Shown here in pieces: positions 50,822 through 59,739 of a stretch of DNA of 64,000 bases (position 1 is its first letter; the number at the start of each line of letters is the position of its first letter). The position numbers and the translations under genes are program-made. The notes under the pieces are model-generated. The model had not been told where the DNA came from. It saw only the letters and a program-made list of their open reading frames with translations, and did not search any database. The stretch is from Litorilituus sediminis (GTDB lineage Bacteria; Pseudomonadota; Gammaproteobacteria; Enterobacterales; Alteromonadaceae): contig NZ_CP034759.1 of NCBI RefSeq assembly GCF_004295665.1, forward strand, positions 3,100,001 to 3,164,000, written 5' to 3'.

Positions 50822-50856
50822 AGGTGATTTATTCATTTTAACTGAATATTTATAGA
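50822..50856. promoter_or_regulatory. Candidate tandem ArgR operator (ARG boxes)
   Basis: Two 14-bp units with the ARG-box layout TGAAT-N4-ATTCA lie 7 bp apart, the spacing expected for two 18-bp boxes with a 3-bp gap. AGGTGATTTATTCA (50822-50835) has a perfect right half, and TGAATATTTATAGA (50843-50856) a perfect left half. The other halves are weak. The 380-bp gap 50606-50985 otherwise holds no gene. The site is about 230 bp before astC. A perfect short palindrome also overlaps the end of the HDOD gene. Confidence 0.48.
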
Positions 50857-50985
50857 TAGGATGAGATTTAGCCAATGAGGGGAATTTGTTAAGGGCTAGG
50901 CGCTTGATGAAAATCAAGGCTATTAGTTATGCTTTTCATAAATAATCAGAAAAAAAATGCTAAAAATTGCGATTTTGAAGCGATA

Positions 50986-52131
50986 TTAGCTGAAATTCAG
51001 CTTAATGTGATCGATATCGCTCTTTTTAAGTAGGGTAATTTCACTGGGTGATAATTTTACGCTGCTAAGTAAGGCTTTAGTTTCATCTGCATCGATTAAA
51101 TCATCTTTTGCTAAACTGCGAAAAACAACAAAGGCTTTGGCTTTTGCCACGAGTTGTGCAATAGGGCACATTTTGTCAATACTTTGTGCATAGGCTAAAT
51201 CAAACACAGCTTCGGTGATTTGTAGGCGTTCAAAATGCATTTGCTCAATTAAATCGGCAGATAATTTGGCACTACGCATAATAATTTGCTCTAGCAAAAT
51301 ATCAGGCGATGCTTCTATTTGTACTAAGACATTATGTAAGCGTTTATCTTTATCGTCATACGCCTTTCTAAGCTCAGCGGTATGCATTTCGTGAAAGGTG
51401 GTAAGGAAACAGCGTGTTACAGCAAGCTGACCAATATTTGATAGCATACCTGTGGTAAAGGCACTAAAGGTGTCCATGTCTTTATCGCTAGCGAGCGCCT
51501 TTGCTGCCAGCGCTACAGATAAACTGTCGTTCCATAGCTTACGTTTCATTAAACCATAAGGGGCAGTGCTGTTGGGTAACCAGTGTTTTAGAATAAAGGT
51601 TGGCATAACTAACTTTAAGTTATCTAAACCTATATAGCTAAGGGCTAGCTTGCCGTCGGTTACTTGTACATCAGCTCTTTTACGGTACTGGGGTTTATTG
51701 ACTAAATTAATTAAATCGTTTGTCAGCCAGCTTAAAGAGCCGGCTAGCGGGTAAATTTTATTAATAGAGGTAGCACGTTTGGCCAGCATTTCTAATATGG
51801 TTGGCGCAGCATCTTCTATACCTAGAACACTATGATACAAGTGCGCTTTATTATCAAAGTCACTATTAATTTGGCTATTTACTTGATTATAAAAAGTGCC
51901 CATGATTTGCTGGCGAAAGTGTGCTTCACCATGATCGGCAATGATTTTTTCTTGCTGAGCTTGAACTTCAACATCAAGTAGCTCTCTACGGCGGTTTTCT
52001 TGCTCACTGTCTTGGTGCTCTACTGTATCTACTTTGCCGCTAAGTTGTTCGGCATAGTCTTTACTTATCGCAAGGCTGATGGCGCGGCGATAGATAGATA
52101 AAAGAGAATCAGAGGTTTGAAATATTTCCAT
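50986..52131 (-). CDS. HDOD domain protein
   Basis: A 381-aa soluble protein with a helical N-terminal part rich in Q/E (about 45-80) and an HDOD-type domain (about 95-330), recognised from AAPTILEMLAKRATSI, PLAGSLSWLTNDLINLVNKPQY and the SAFTTGMLSNIGQLAVTR segment. HDOD proteins are non-catalytic relatives of HD phosphohydrolases and take part in signalling. The N-terminal region would suit a coiled-coil contact. It lies 33 bp after pabA on the same strand, so they may share a transcript. Confidence 0.78.
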   Translation of the reverse strand: MEIFQTSDSLLSIYRRAISLAISKDYAEQLSGKVDTVEHQDSEQENRRRELLDVEVQAQQEKIIADHGEAHFRQQIMGTFYNQVNSQINSDFDNKAHLYHSVLGIEDAAPTILEMLAKRATSINKIYPLAGSLSWLTNDLINLVNKPQYRKRADVQVTDGKLALSYIGLDNLKLVMPTFILKHWLPNSTAPYGLMKRKLWNDSLSVALAAKALASDKDMDTFSAFTTGMLSNIGQLAVTRCFLTTFHEMHTAELRKAYDDKDKRLHNVLVQIEASPDILLEQIIMRSAKLSADLIEQMHFERLQITEAVFDLAYAQSIDKMCPIAQLVAKAKAFVVFRSLAKDDLIDADETKALLSSVKLSPSEITLLKKSDIDHIKLNFS

Positions 52132-52164
52132 AGAGATTAATTAATATGCGCCGTCAGTATTTTG

Positions 52165-52776
52165 CTATAGATTCTTTAAGTTTATCGGAAAATCTTGATT
52201 TTCCTTAATGAAGTTTTGTAAAAGTTGTGCGCCTTGCTCAGTTAAAATAGACTCTGGGTGAAATTGTACACTAGAAATTGGCAGGTGTTTATGTTGCAGC
52301 GCCATAATTTCATCAAACTGACCCTCATTATCAAGACTCCAGGCGCTAATTTCTAGCTCGTCGGGTAATGTTGCCGAATTTACCACTAAGGAGTGATATC
52401 GTGTCACGGTTAATGGCTTAGGCAAGTTGGCAAATAGGCCTTTTTCTGTATGCTCAATAGCACTGGTTTTGCCATGCATCACTTGTTTGGCTTTTTCAAC
52501 GGTTGCGCCAAAATACTGTGCGATACATTGATGGCCTAAGCAAACACCTAAAAGAGGAATTTTTCCTGCAAAGTGCTTAACAACATCAAGCGAAATACCA
52601 GCACTGTCTGGATCACATGGGCCAGGTGAAATAACCAAATAGCTTGGTGCAAGTGAGATTATTTCCTTGATACTAATTTCATCATTGCGATAAACATAAA
52701 CCTCTTCTCCTAGTGCTTGAAAGTAATGCACTAAATTGAAGGTGAATGAATCGTAATTATCGATCATTAAAATCAA
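52165..52776 (-). CDS. pabA: Aminodeoxychorismate / anthranilate synthase component II
   Basis: A 203-aa class I glutamine amidotransferase. It gives ammonia to PabB for 4-aminobenzoate. Catalytic Cys in GVCLGHQC and the His-Glu pair in HPESI are present. The TTG at 52776 gives the conserved opening M-I-L-x-I-D-N-Y-D-S-F; an ATG three codons later is possible. It precedes the astC/argD region, as pabA-argD does in many gammaproteobacteria. TrpG function is possible since the families overlap. Confidence 0.9.
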   Translation of the reverse strand: MILMIDNYDSFTFNLVHYFQALGEEVYVYRNDEISIKEIISLAPSYLVISPGPCDPDSAGISLDVVKHFAGKIPLLGVCLGHQCIAQYFGATVEKAKQVMHGKTSAIEHTEKGLFANLPKPLTVTRYHSLVVNSATLPDELEISAWSLDNEGQFDEIMALQHKHLPISSVQFHPESILTEQGAQLLQNFIKENQDFPINLKNL

Positions 52777-52872
52777 ATTAAGTACCTATACATCTCAAGA
52801 AAAAAGCGCGGCTATTCTAATGTTTTTAGTGAGGGCTGGCAATTACTGTGCAGGCCTTTTATTTACAGGCAT

Positions 52873-52915
52873 AAAAAAAGTAAGGAGCCGGCGTGTGTTC
52901 CAGCTTCTTACTTTT
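52873..52915 (-). terminator. Rho-independent terminator after the porin gene
   Basis: A long stem: AAAAGTAAGGAGCCGG and CCAGCTTCTTACTTTT pair over 16 bp with two non-Watson-Crick positions. Read leftward it ends in a T tract. Confidence 0.85.
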
Positions 52916-52946
52916 AGTGGAGATGATTTACTTTTAACTGCTGTGT

Positions 52947-54137
52947 TTAGAATTTAGCAGTCATTTGTACCCATACTTTGTCGGTATCAGTTTGAGCTGT
53001 TGCATTGTCGCCTTTACCGTAAGCTGCATACTTAACTAATACACCGTAGTTTTTGTTAAAGGCATATTTAGCAACTAAATCGATTTCATCACCGTAATCA
53101 ACACTGCCTTCATCAGATGAGAAGTCATGGTAAGTAGCAGATAATGCTACGCCGCCAAGTTTACCTTTAGCTGTTAGGTAAATATCTTCTAAACCGTTAC
53201 CAGGAGTGCCTAAGAATTTATCAGCCCAACCGTTGAACTTATGTTTAGTTGCTAGTGGTGTGTTAAAACCAACACCATTATCGCTACCTAATAACTCATA
53301 GCCACCTAAAACAGTAACCGGGCCAAATTTAGAGCCTACTTCACCGTTTAAGTATAAAGCCGTGTAGCTATTTGGGTTATCACCATTATCACTTTGTGAA
53401 GCAACGCTAGCATTAACAAAAACAGGACCAAACTTACCGTTATAAAGACCACCGTAAGTGCTGCTAGAGTTAGCATGAGCTGTGTCGTAATCTAAGATGT
53501 AAGTGAACGCTGCAACCTTGTGTTGCTTGTTGAATTTGTAGGTAGCATTAACTAAATGGAAGTCACCACCAACGTTACCACCTGTGATGCTGTTGATATT
53601 GTGAATATAGCTATAATCTACAGCGAAGTTTTTACCTTTATATTGCGCACGAGCACCGTCATAGGTTTGCTCGTTTTGACGCCAGCCTACACCACCAACA
53701 AAACGCTCGTTGTTATGTAAAACACGTTGACGACCAACAATGGCACTAAAACCATTGTTTGCATATTTTACGAACGCTTGGTTTACATCGGTACCTTCTG
53801 GATCCGCAACTACAGGGTATTGGCCATTGCTGCCACCAGGAACGTTATAGTCATCAACAAAGGCATGCACTTTGTCAACTTCTAAACCGAGTGAGAAATT
53901 TTGGTATGAACCGGTTTTTACTGTGATACGGCTTTTTAATGTGAGCGCATCAGCATTTTTTTCAATGCCATCTTGGTCTACGCCTTCATAACGAGCGCGG
54001 AAGTTTACATTGACTTTGCTATCTGAAAGTGCGGCTGTGATGTCTTTACCGTGTGCTGTTTCGCCAGCCATTGCAGGTGCTGCTAGAATAGAGGCAGCGA
54101 CTAGAGATAATGCAAATTTACCTACATTTGTTTTCAT
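52947..54137 (-). CDS. Outer-membrane porin
   Basis: A 396-aa beta-barrel protein. The signal peptide ends near AMA-GE (residue 24). The rest alternates short amphipathic strands and ends in a C-terminal aromatic (MTAKF), the BAM recognition signal. GRQRVLHNNERFVG and DGARAQYKGKNFAVDYSY are typical of alginate-export/OprD-like porins of this group. The substrate is unknown. Two perfect FNR-type palindromes lie 117-180 bp upstream, so expression probably depends on oxygen state. Confidence 0.85.
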   Translation of the reverse strand: MKTNVGKFALSLVAASILAAPAMAGETAHGKDITAALSDSKVNVNFRARYEGVDQDGIEKNADALTLKSRITVKTGSYQNFSLGLEVDKVHAFVDDYNVPGGSNGQYPVVADPEGTDVNQAFVKYANNGFSAIVGRQRVLHNNERFVGGVGWRQNEQTYDGARAQYKGKNFAVDYSYIHNINSITGGNVGGDFHLVNATYKFNKQHKVAAFTYILDYDTAHANSSSTYGGLYNGKFGPVFVNASVASQSDNGDNPNSYTALYLNGEVGSKFGPVTVLGGYELLGSDNGVGFNTPLATKHKFNGWADKFLGTPGNGLEDIYLTAKGKLGGVALSATYHDFSSDEGSVDYGDEIDLVAKYAFNKNYGVLVKYAAYGKGDNATAQTDTDKVWVQMTAKF

Positions 54138-54253
54138 AATAATATCCTAATTTCATGTTTTGTAAAAAATATGTTATTCGGTTTTTATTGTTATTATTGG
54201 TAACCATGCTTCGCTAACTGCGTCGATTCTTGCACCGCGCAAGCAAAGATAGT

Positions 54254-54267
54254 TTGATTTAAATCAA
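54254..54267. promoter_or_regulatory. FNR-type operator 1 upstream of the porin
   Basis: TTGATTTAAATCAA is a perfect 14-bp palindrome matching the FNR consensus TTGAT-N4-ATCAA. It is about 124 bp before the porin start and 424 bp before the GGDEF gene start. The 547-bp gap 54138-54684 holds this box, a second one 49 bp away and otherwise AT-rich sequence. Confidence 0.82.
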
Positions 54268-54302
54268 GTTGTTAAAGTAAGTTAACTAATAGATGATTTA
54301 AC

Positions 54303-54316
54303 TTGATATACATCAA
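54303..54316. promoter_or_regulatory. FNR-type operator 2 upstream of the porin
   Basis: TTGATATACATCAA matches the FNR/CRP-like consensus with both half-sites perfect. Its centre is 49 bp from that of the first box, about four to five helix turns, so the two may act together. Confidence 0.8.
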
Positions 54317-54684
54317 GTTTTTCTACTACTTTAGTCGAAAAAGTTAATTCAACAAATGAACTGCAATTAAAAACAAGACTAATACTCTAAATGTAAATAA
54401 GTATTGTTTCTTAACATGGGTCTTAGTTAAGTTATTGTTTGTTAGTGATATTTTTTGAGTTTAACTGTCGGGGCTAAAATACTAATACAGCTAAGTCACT
54501 TAACTATTTCGGCAAAAAATTAAATTTTCTAAGAAGAGGTTTTTTTATGAGCAAACTGTTAAAGTAATGCTCATTAAAAATGTGTACTATTAAGTGTCAA
54601 GCTCACGGTATTAATCTTTATCGCTGTTAGGCTAGCAACTGGTTTTATTTTGCTAGTTTAGCTGTAACTCTGCTTTTATCACGG

Positions 54685-56619
54685 ATGAAAATATCTTTGT
54701 TTAACTCAATACTAAATAAATTAATTGTGTTGTTATGGCTATGTTCGTTTATGGGCATGGCACAAGCGCAGGTGACGATTGAAGGTGTTGAACTTAAAGA
54801 CTACAGTAAAAATATTTATTTAAAGCCCTGGCATAGTTATCAGCAGTTAGTTGCTTTACCAGATACGTACCCAGCGATGGATAAGCAAACTCATTTGTGG
54901 TGGTTATTGCGAAAAGCTGAAGCAGAGCACCTCCTTTACTTATATCCCCAATATGTTGAGACAGTAACCGCCGCTGAGCAATTACTTGTCGATGCAAGCA
55001 AAGATGATTTTAGCAGTGAACAAGTGATCAGTGTAAATTTGTTTTTGGGGATTTATTTTCAAAAAGAAAGCCGCTATCAAGAAGCAAGACAGCGACTCAC
55101 TTTAGCGCTTGAGCAAGCAAAAGCGGAAAATTTATCTTACTTATTTATTCGCTCTAAGCAAGAGTTAGCATATACGCTTAGTTTAACTGAACACTATGAG
55201 GCGTCTTTGTCAGATATGCAGGCGGCTTATATTGACGCTTTTGCTCTTAATGATGAGTTTTTAATCGCAACCATTAATGAAGTATACGGAGCGATTTATG
55301 GCTATATGCAAGAATATGGCAAATCTATTGAGTATTATCAAAAAGCATTAAAAAGCTATCAATTATTAAATTATCCAAGTTATACCGCAGAAGCTTACAA
55401 TGGTTTAGCGGCAACATTTCGTTATTGGCAGAAGTACGATAAAGCAATTGCATACTATAAAAAATATCGACAAGTGGTTAGTCAATTTCACAGTGGTGAA
55501 ATATTGTATTTTGCTGATTATGGCTTAGGTATGTCTTATGCCGAAAAAGGCGACTGCCAGCAGGCAATTATTGTTATTGATAGAGCACTGCAGCTAGATG
55601 GTCTGATTGATTATGATGCTGAGTTATTAAAGCGCAAGGCGCAGTGCCTTATTGCTTTAAATGAACTGGAACAAGCTGAACAAGCCTTAAAGCGCGCTAG
55701 TGATATCTTTGCGCAATTGCCTGAGCTGACTAATACGCGCTGGCAAATTGAAGTCGATAAAATAGCATCAAGCTTGGCTTTTGCTCAAGGTGATGGCAAT
55801 AAAGCCTATCAGTTATTATTGGCTTATCATGAAAAGAATAACGCTTTATTAGAAGCTAAGTCATCTGAGCGCTTAGCAAAGCTTAGAACTAATTTGGAAA
55901 TGGAGCGACAAGGTGTGGAAAGCTCGTTGCTCAAACAAAGAGCCAAAGTGTTAAAGCTTCAGGTTGAACAGCAAGAGCAAAAAAATCAGCTACAAAGCTA
56001 TATTATTATTATGGCGGGTATATTAGTTATTTTTGCTGCCTTTGTCTTGGTGATGCAGCGTAAAAGCCATGAAAAGATTCAAGCTTTATCTGTGATAGAC
56101 CCACTATCTAAGTTATTCAATCGCCGTTATATTTTTAATTATTTAGATCGTTTTTTAATAAACTCGTCTGGCAGTCGCGGTAGTATTGCTGTGCTGTTAA
56201 TTGATATTGATGATTTCAAATTGATTAACGATCGCTATGGTCATCCTTTTGGTGATTATGTCATTCGAGAAGTTGCTGATATTGCTCAAAAAACTTTTAG
56301 AAGTGAAGATGTGCTCGGGCGTATTGGCGGTGAAGAGTTTATGTGCATTTTATCGCGTTTAGATATTAATCAAGTGATGGATATTGCCAATAGGCTTGTT
56401 AGCCAAGTGGCAGAGCACGAGTTTACTGATGAACACAAACAAGCGGTTAAAGTCACCCTAAGTATCGGTGTTGCCCAACGTAGTGACACGGCACCTGATA
56501 GTGAAAATTTATATGCGCAAGCAGATAAAGCCTTGTATCAGGCAAAACATAATGGCAAAAACTGTGTAATACAATATCGTCAGCATATGCGTCACCCCTA
56601 CCAAAGTTCGCAAACTTAA
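54685..56619 (+). CDS. TPR-containing membrane diguanylate cyclase
   Basis: A 644-aa protein: signal peptide (about 1-28), periplasmic TPR repeats (about 60-390, for example EYGKSIEYYQKALKSYQLLN), a membrane helix at about 437-458, and a cytoplasmic GGDEF domain with the active loop GGEEF at 548-552. It should make cyclic di-GMP in response to a periplasmic signal. No EAL domain is present, and the RxxD inhibitory site is not obvious. It shares its TPR-TM plan with the hybrid kinase at 59.7 kb. Confidence 0.92.
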   Translation: MKISLFNSILNKLIVLLWLCSFMGMAQAQVTIEGVELKDYSKNIYLKPWHSYQQLVALPDTYPAMDKQTHLWWLLRKAEAEHLLYLYPQYVETVTAAEQLLVDASKDDFSSEQVISVNLFLGIYFQKESRYQEARQRLTLALEQAKAENLSYLFIRSKQELAYTLSLTEHYEASLSDMQAAYIDAFALNDEFLIATINEVYGAIYGYMQEYGKSIEYYQKALKSYQLLNYPSYTAEAYNGLAATFRYWQKYDKAIAYYKKYRQVVSQFHSGEILYFADYGLGMSYAEKGDCQQAIIVIDRALQLDGLIDYDAELLKRKAQCLIALNELEQAEQALKRASDIFAQLPELTNTRWQIEVDKIASSLAFAQGDGNKAYQLLLAYHEKNNALLEAKSSERLAKLRTNLEMERQGVESSLLKQRAKVLKLQVEQQEQKNQLQSYIIIMAGILVIFAAFVLVMQRKSHEKIQALSVIDPLSKLFNRRYIFNYLDRFLINSSGSRGSIAVLLIDIDDFKLINDRYGHPFGDYVIREVADIAQKTFRSEDVLGRIGGEEFMCILSRLDINQVMDIANRLVSQVAEHEFTDEHKQAVKVTLSIGVAQRSDTAPDSENLYAQADKALYQAKHNGKNCVIQYRQHMRHPYQSSQT

Positions 56620-56689
56620 TCAGCTAAACTCAATTTCTGCTTTGGTGACTAGTACAAGTGCACCAGCGATAAACAGCCATATCTTATTG

Positions 56690-56706
56690 TGCGCCATTTT
56701 GGTGCA
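56690..56706. promoter_or_regulatory. NtrC-type enhancer site
   Basis: TGCGCCATTTTGGTGCA matches the 17-bp NtrC site TGCACCA-N3-TGGTGCA with one mismatch. A half-site TGCACCA lies 25 bp upstream (56659-56665). They are 65-110 bp before the sigma-54 promoter, the expected enhancer position. Confidence 0.78.
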
Positions 56707-56768
56707 ACCTCAGCTTTTACTACGTCACTCTAACTCTTAACTGGCTGATTAATAGCCTTATTTTCTTT

Positions 56769-56784
56769 TGGCATGTCAATTGTA
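56769..56784 (+). promoter_or_regulatory. Sigma-54 promoter of glnK-amtB
   Basis: TGGCATGTCAATTGTA matches the -24/-12 consensus TGGCACG-N4-TTGCA with GG and the -12 G(C/T) at correct spacing; the -12 base is T instead of C. It is 43 bp before the glnK start. Confidence 0.78.
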
Positions 56785-56826
56785 TTGTTTATATCAGTCA
56801 GATTGAACATGTTATTAGAGGTCTAA

Positions 56827-57165
<339 letters not shown>

Positions 57166-57177
57166 TTAGGAGGTATT

Positions 57178-58437
57178 ATGGAACAAAATATTTTTCAACT
57201 TCAATACGCCATGGATACCTTCTACTTTTTGGTTTGTGGTGCTTTAGTTATGTGGATGGCAGCTGGTTTTTCTATGTTAGAAGCCGGCTTAGTTCGAGCA
57301 AAAAATACCACAGAAATTTTAACGAAGAATGTCGCATTGTACGCTATTTCGTGTATTGCCTATTTAACCATAGGTTATGACATCATGTATGGTGGCGGGG
57401 TATTTTTATCAGGTATCGAGACTGTTGACCCAAGTAAAGTCTTAGCAGATTTTTCTGCGCGCGAAGATGGTTTTACTGGCAGTGCAATTTACTCTGCCGC
57501 ATCTGATTTCTTCTTCCAGGTGGTCTTTGTGGCAACGGCCATGTCAATTGTATCTGGTGCTGTTGCTGAACGTATGAAACTTTGGGCATTTTTAGCCTTT
57601 ACTGTTGTGTTGACCGCTTTTATCTATCCAATGGAAGGTAGTTGGACTTGGGGCGGAAATGCGGTGTTTGGCTTATATACGCTCGCTGATTTAGGCTTTT
57701 CTGACTTTGCTGGCTCAGGCATTGTTCATATGGCAGGTGCTGCTGCAGCACTAGCCGGTGTGTTATTACTGGGAGCTCGTAAAGGTAAATATACTAAAGA
57801 TGGTAAAATTAATGCGATTCCTGGTGCTAATTTACCACTTGCTACCTTAGGTACATTTATTTTATGGATGGGCTGGTTTGGTTTTAATGGCGGCTCAGTG
57901 TTAAAGCTTGGTGATATTGCTAATGCTCACTCAGTTGCTATGGTATTTTTAAACACTAATGCTGCAGCTGCTGCCGGTGCTGTATCAGCACTTATTTTTG
58001 CTAAAGTTTTGTTTAAAAAGGCAGATTTAACCATGACATTAAATGGTGCGCTAGCAGGTTTAGTGGCAATTACCGCAGAGCCTTCAACGCCGACAGCTAT
58101 TCAGGCGACATTATTTGGTGCCATTGCTGGTGTGATAGTGGTTTTGTCTATTTTAGCGTTAGACAAGCTGCGTATTGATGATCCTGTTGGTGCTATTTCA
58201 GTGCACGGTGTGGTTGGTTTGTTTGGCTTATTGATAGTGCCAATTACCAATACTAGCTCTACTTTTGTTGGTCAGATAATTGGTGCTGCTACCATCTTTG
58301 CTTGGGTTTTTGTAACTAGCTTTATTGTTTGGTTTGCTTTGAAAAAGATCATTGGTATTCGCGTTAGCGCTGAAGATGAGTATAGCGGTGTTGATCAAGC
58401 AGACTGTGGTATGGAAGCATACCCTGAATTTACTTGA
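57178..58437 (+). CDS. amtB: Ammonium transporter AmtB
   Basis: A 419-aa membrane protein with 11-12 helices. The twin pore His residues are visible in GIVHMAGAAAAL and SVHGVVGLFG, and the signature DFAGSGIVHMAG is present. It begins without an obvious cleaved signal, unlike E. coli AmtB. AGGAGG lies before the ATG. It forms an operon with glnK under sigma-54/NtrC control and ends in a terminator. Confidence 0.96.
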   Translation: MEQNIFQLQYAMDTFYFLVCGALVMWMAAGFSMLEAGLVRAKNTTEILTKNVALYAISCIAYLTIGYDIMYGGGVFLSGIETVDPSKVLADFSAREDGFTGSAIYSAASDFFFQVVFVATAMSIVSGAVAERMKLWAFLAFTVVLTAFIYPMEGSWTWGGNAVFGLYTLADLGFSDFAGSGIVHMAGAAAALAGVLLLGARKGKYTKDGKINAIPGANLPLATLGTFILWMGWFGFNGGSVLKLGDIANAHSVAMVFLNTNAAAAAGAVSALIFAKVLFKKADLTMTLNGALAGLVAITAEPSTPTAIQATLFGAIAGVIVVLSILALDKLRIDDPVGAISVHGVVGLFGLLIVPITNTSSTFVGQIIGAATIFAWVFVTSFIVWFALKKIIGIRVSAEDEYSGVDQADCGMEAYPEFT

Positions 58438-58463
58438 GTTTAATGCTTCATTGCTAATATAAG

Positions 58464-58487
58464 AAAAAGCAGCCTAGGCTGCTTTTT
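58464..58487. terminator. Bidirectional terminator after amtB
   Basis: Palindrome with arms AAAAAGCAGCC and GGCTGCTTTTT around a central TA, flanked by A and T tracts. It lies between convergent amtB and cyclophilin genes. Confidence 0.85.
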
Positions 58488-58500
58488 GTCTTTTACTTGT

Positions 58501-59268
58501 TTATTTTTTTCGCAATAAAGGCAAGCTTAGTAAAGCTAACAGCCAATACATAGCGCCACCACCAGAGCTTGGCTCAGGTTGCGTTGGTGGAGTGACTTGA
58601 TCAATTAAGGTGTTTTCAATCTTAGTTAAATCGGCATCTGTTACCTCAGAAGAGTCAACAATAGTAATTTGTTCAACTACAACAAAGTTTTCTAAACCAG
58701 GAACCGCTTTATCTGTACATTCTTGGCTAGTGTAATCAACCATAGGAATATCGTTTAAGCCATTGTTGTTACATAATTGCAATGCTGAAATTTTTTCAAG
58801 CACGGCCATACCATCACCGATAACTTGGCCAAAAACAGTAAAACCACCATTTTGAGTGTCTAAGTTATTGCTGTTATCTTGTAAATTAAAGAACCATTGG
58901 TTTGAAGCACTATTGACAATGCCACCAAGCTTGGCCATGGCAATGGTGCCTTTAACATTTGAGTACACAGGTTCGTTATTAATTGCGCCATTACTTGCTA
59001 ATGAGCTTAAAGGCCAATCACCGGCAAATTCAAAGCCACCACCTTGTACTACAAAACCGGGTACAGCTCGGTGAATCAGGCTATTGGTATAACTTTGCTC
59101 ATTAACGTAATTTAGAAAGTTATTTACGGTAATAGGTGTTGTTTGATCAAATAGGTTTACCTGAAAGTTACCTTGAGAAGTTTGAAATTCGACGATGGTT
59201 GCTTGAGCGCTGTTCAGTGAGACAAGGCTGTAGCAGCATAATAAACTAGAGATTACTTTTTTTAACAT
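58501..59268 (-). CDS. Secreted cyclophilin-type peptidylprolyl isomerase with GlyGly-CTERM
   Basis: A 255-aa PPIase of the cyclophilin fold with a signal peptide (about 1-23). Seen: VNNFLNYVNEQSYTNSLIHRAVPGFVVQGGGF, and QWFFNLQDNSNNLD, the usual active-site blocks. A GlyGly-CTERM tail (SSGGGAMYW, helix, RKK) follows a Pro-rich linker, which marks it for rhombosortase and type II export. It may fold other secreted proteins (inference). This is the second GlyGly-CTERM protein of the window. Confidence 0.9.
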   Translation of the reverse strand: MLKKVISSLLCCYSLVSLNSAQATIVEFQTSQGNFQVNLFDQTTPITVNNFLNYVNEQSYTNSLIHRAVPGFVVQGGGFEFAGDWPLSSLASNGAINNEPVYSNVKGTIAMAKLGGIVNSASNQWFFNLQDNSNNLDTQNGGFTVFGQVIGDGMAVLEKISALQLCNNNGLNDIPMVDYTSQECTDKAVPGLENFVVVEQITIVDSSEVTDADLTKIENTLIDQVTPPTQPEPSSGGGAMYWLLALLSLPLLRKK

Positions 59269-59739
59269 GGGCGTTGAATGACATAGTCTTGGTTAAATTA
59301 ATGTGCAGGCATGTTAAATCTTGTATTAGTCTCTGGCAAGGGGATTATGTTACCTAATTGTAGCGAAATGTCGAAAAGTTGCGGTTATCTTCTGTTATTT
59401 ACTAAGTGTTAACTTGATTCTAACATTGCCTGATAGGTAGCATTCGTCTACTGGTTTTAACTTGTTATAGCAGATCATAGTACTGAAGCTGCCAGTGTAA
59501 ACTTGACCGCGCTTGGAATATTTAGCTAGGGTAAATCGAGAGCTTGCCCAGCCACTTTCTTCAGCTGGCTAAGTTAATACTAATAACGGTGGCATAATAT
59601 CAACTTTAACTAAAAGCGACTATTGTCAAATCAAGGAGTTTTTTTATAAGGTAATTAATGCTATAAGTACTTAAAACTCTACTACGCGGCTGTTGATGTT
59701 CTTGGGTGATGAGAACAATTCAGTTTTGGATTGTTGACG
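59269..59739. other. Intergenic region between divergent genes
   Basis: A 471-bp gap carrying promoters for the leftward cyclophilin and the rightward kinase. I see no open reading frame worth calling, no terminator, and no FNR, NtrC or ArgR site. Confidence 0.4.

Noticed and set aside
50979..50993. Palindrome at the end of the HDOD gene as a terminator
   Set aside because: The stem overlaps the stop codon and the T tract lies some 30 bases away on the leftward strand, so a rho-independent terminator is not convincing.
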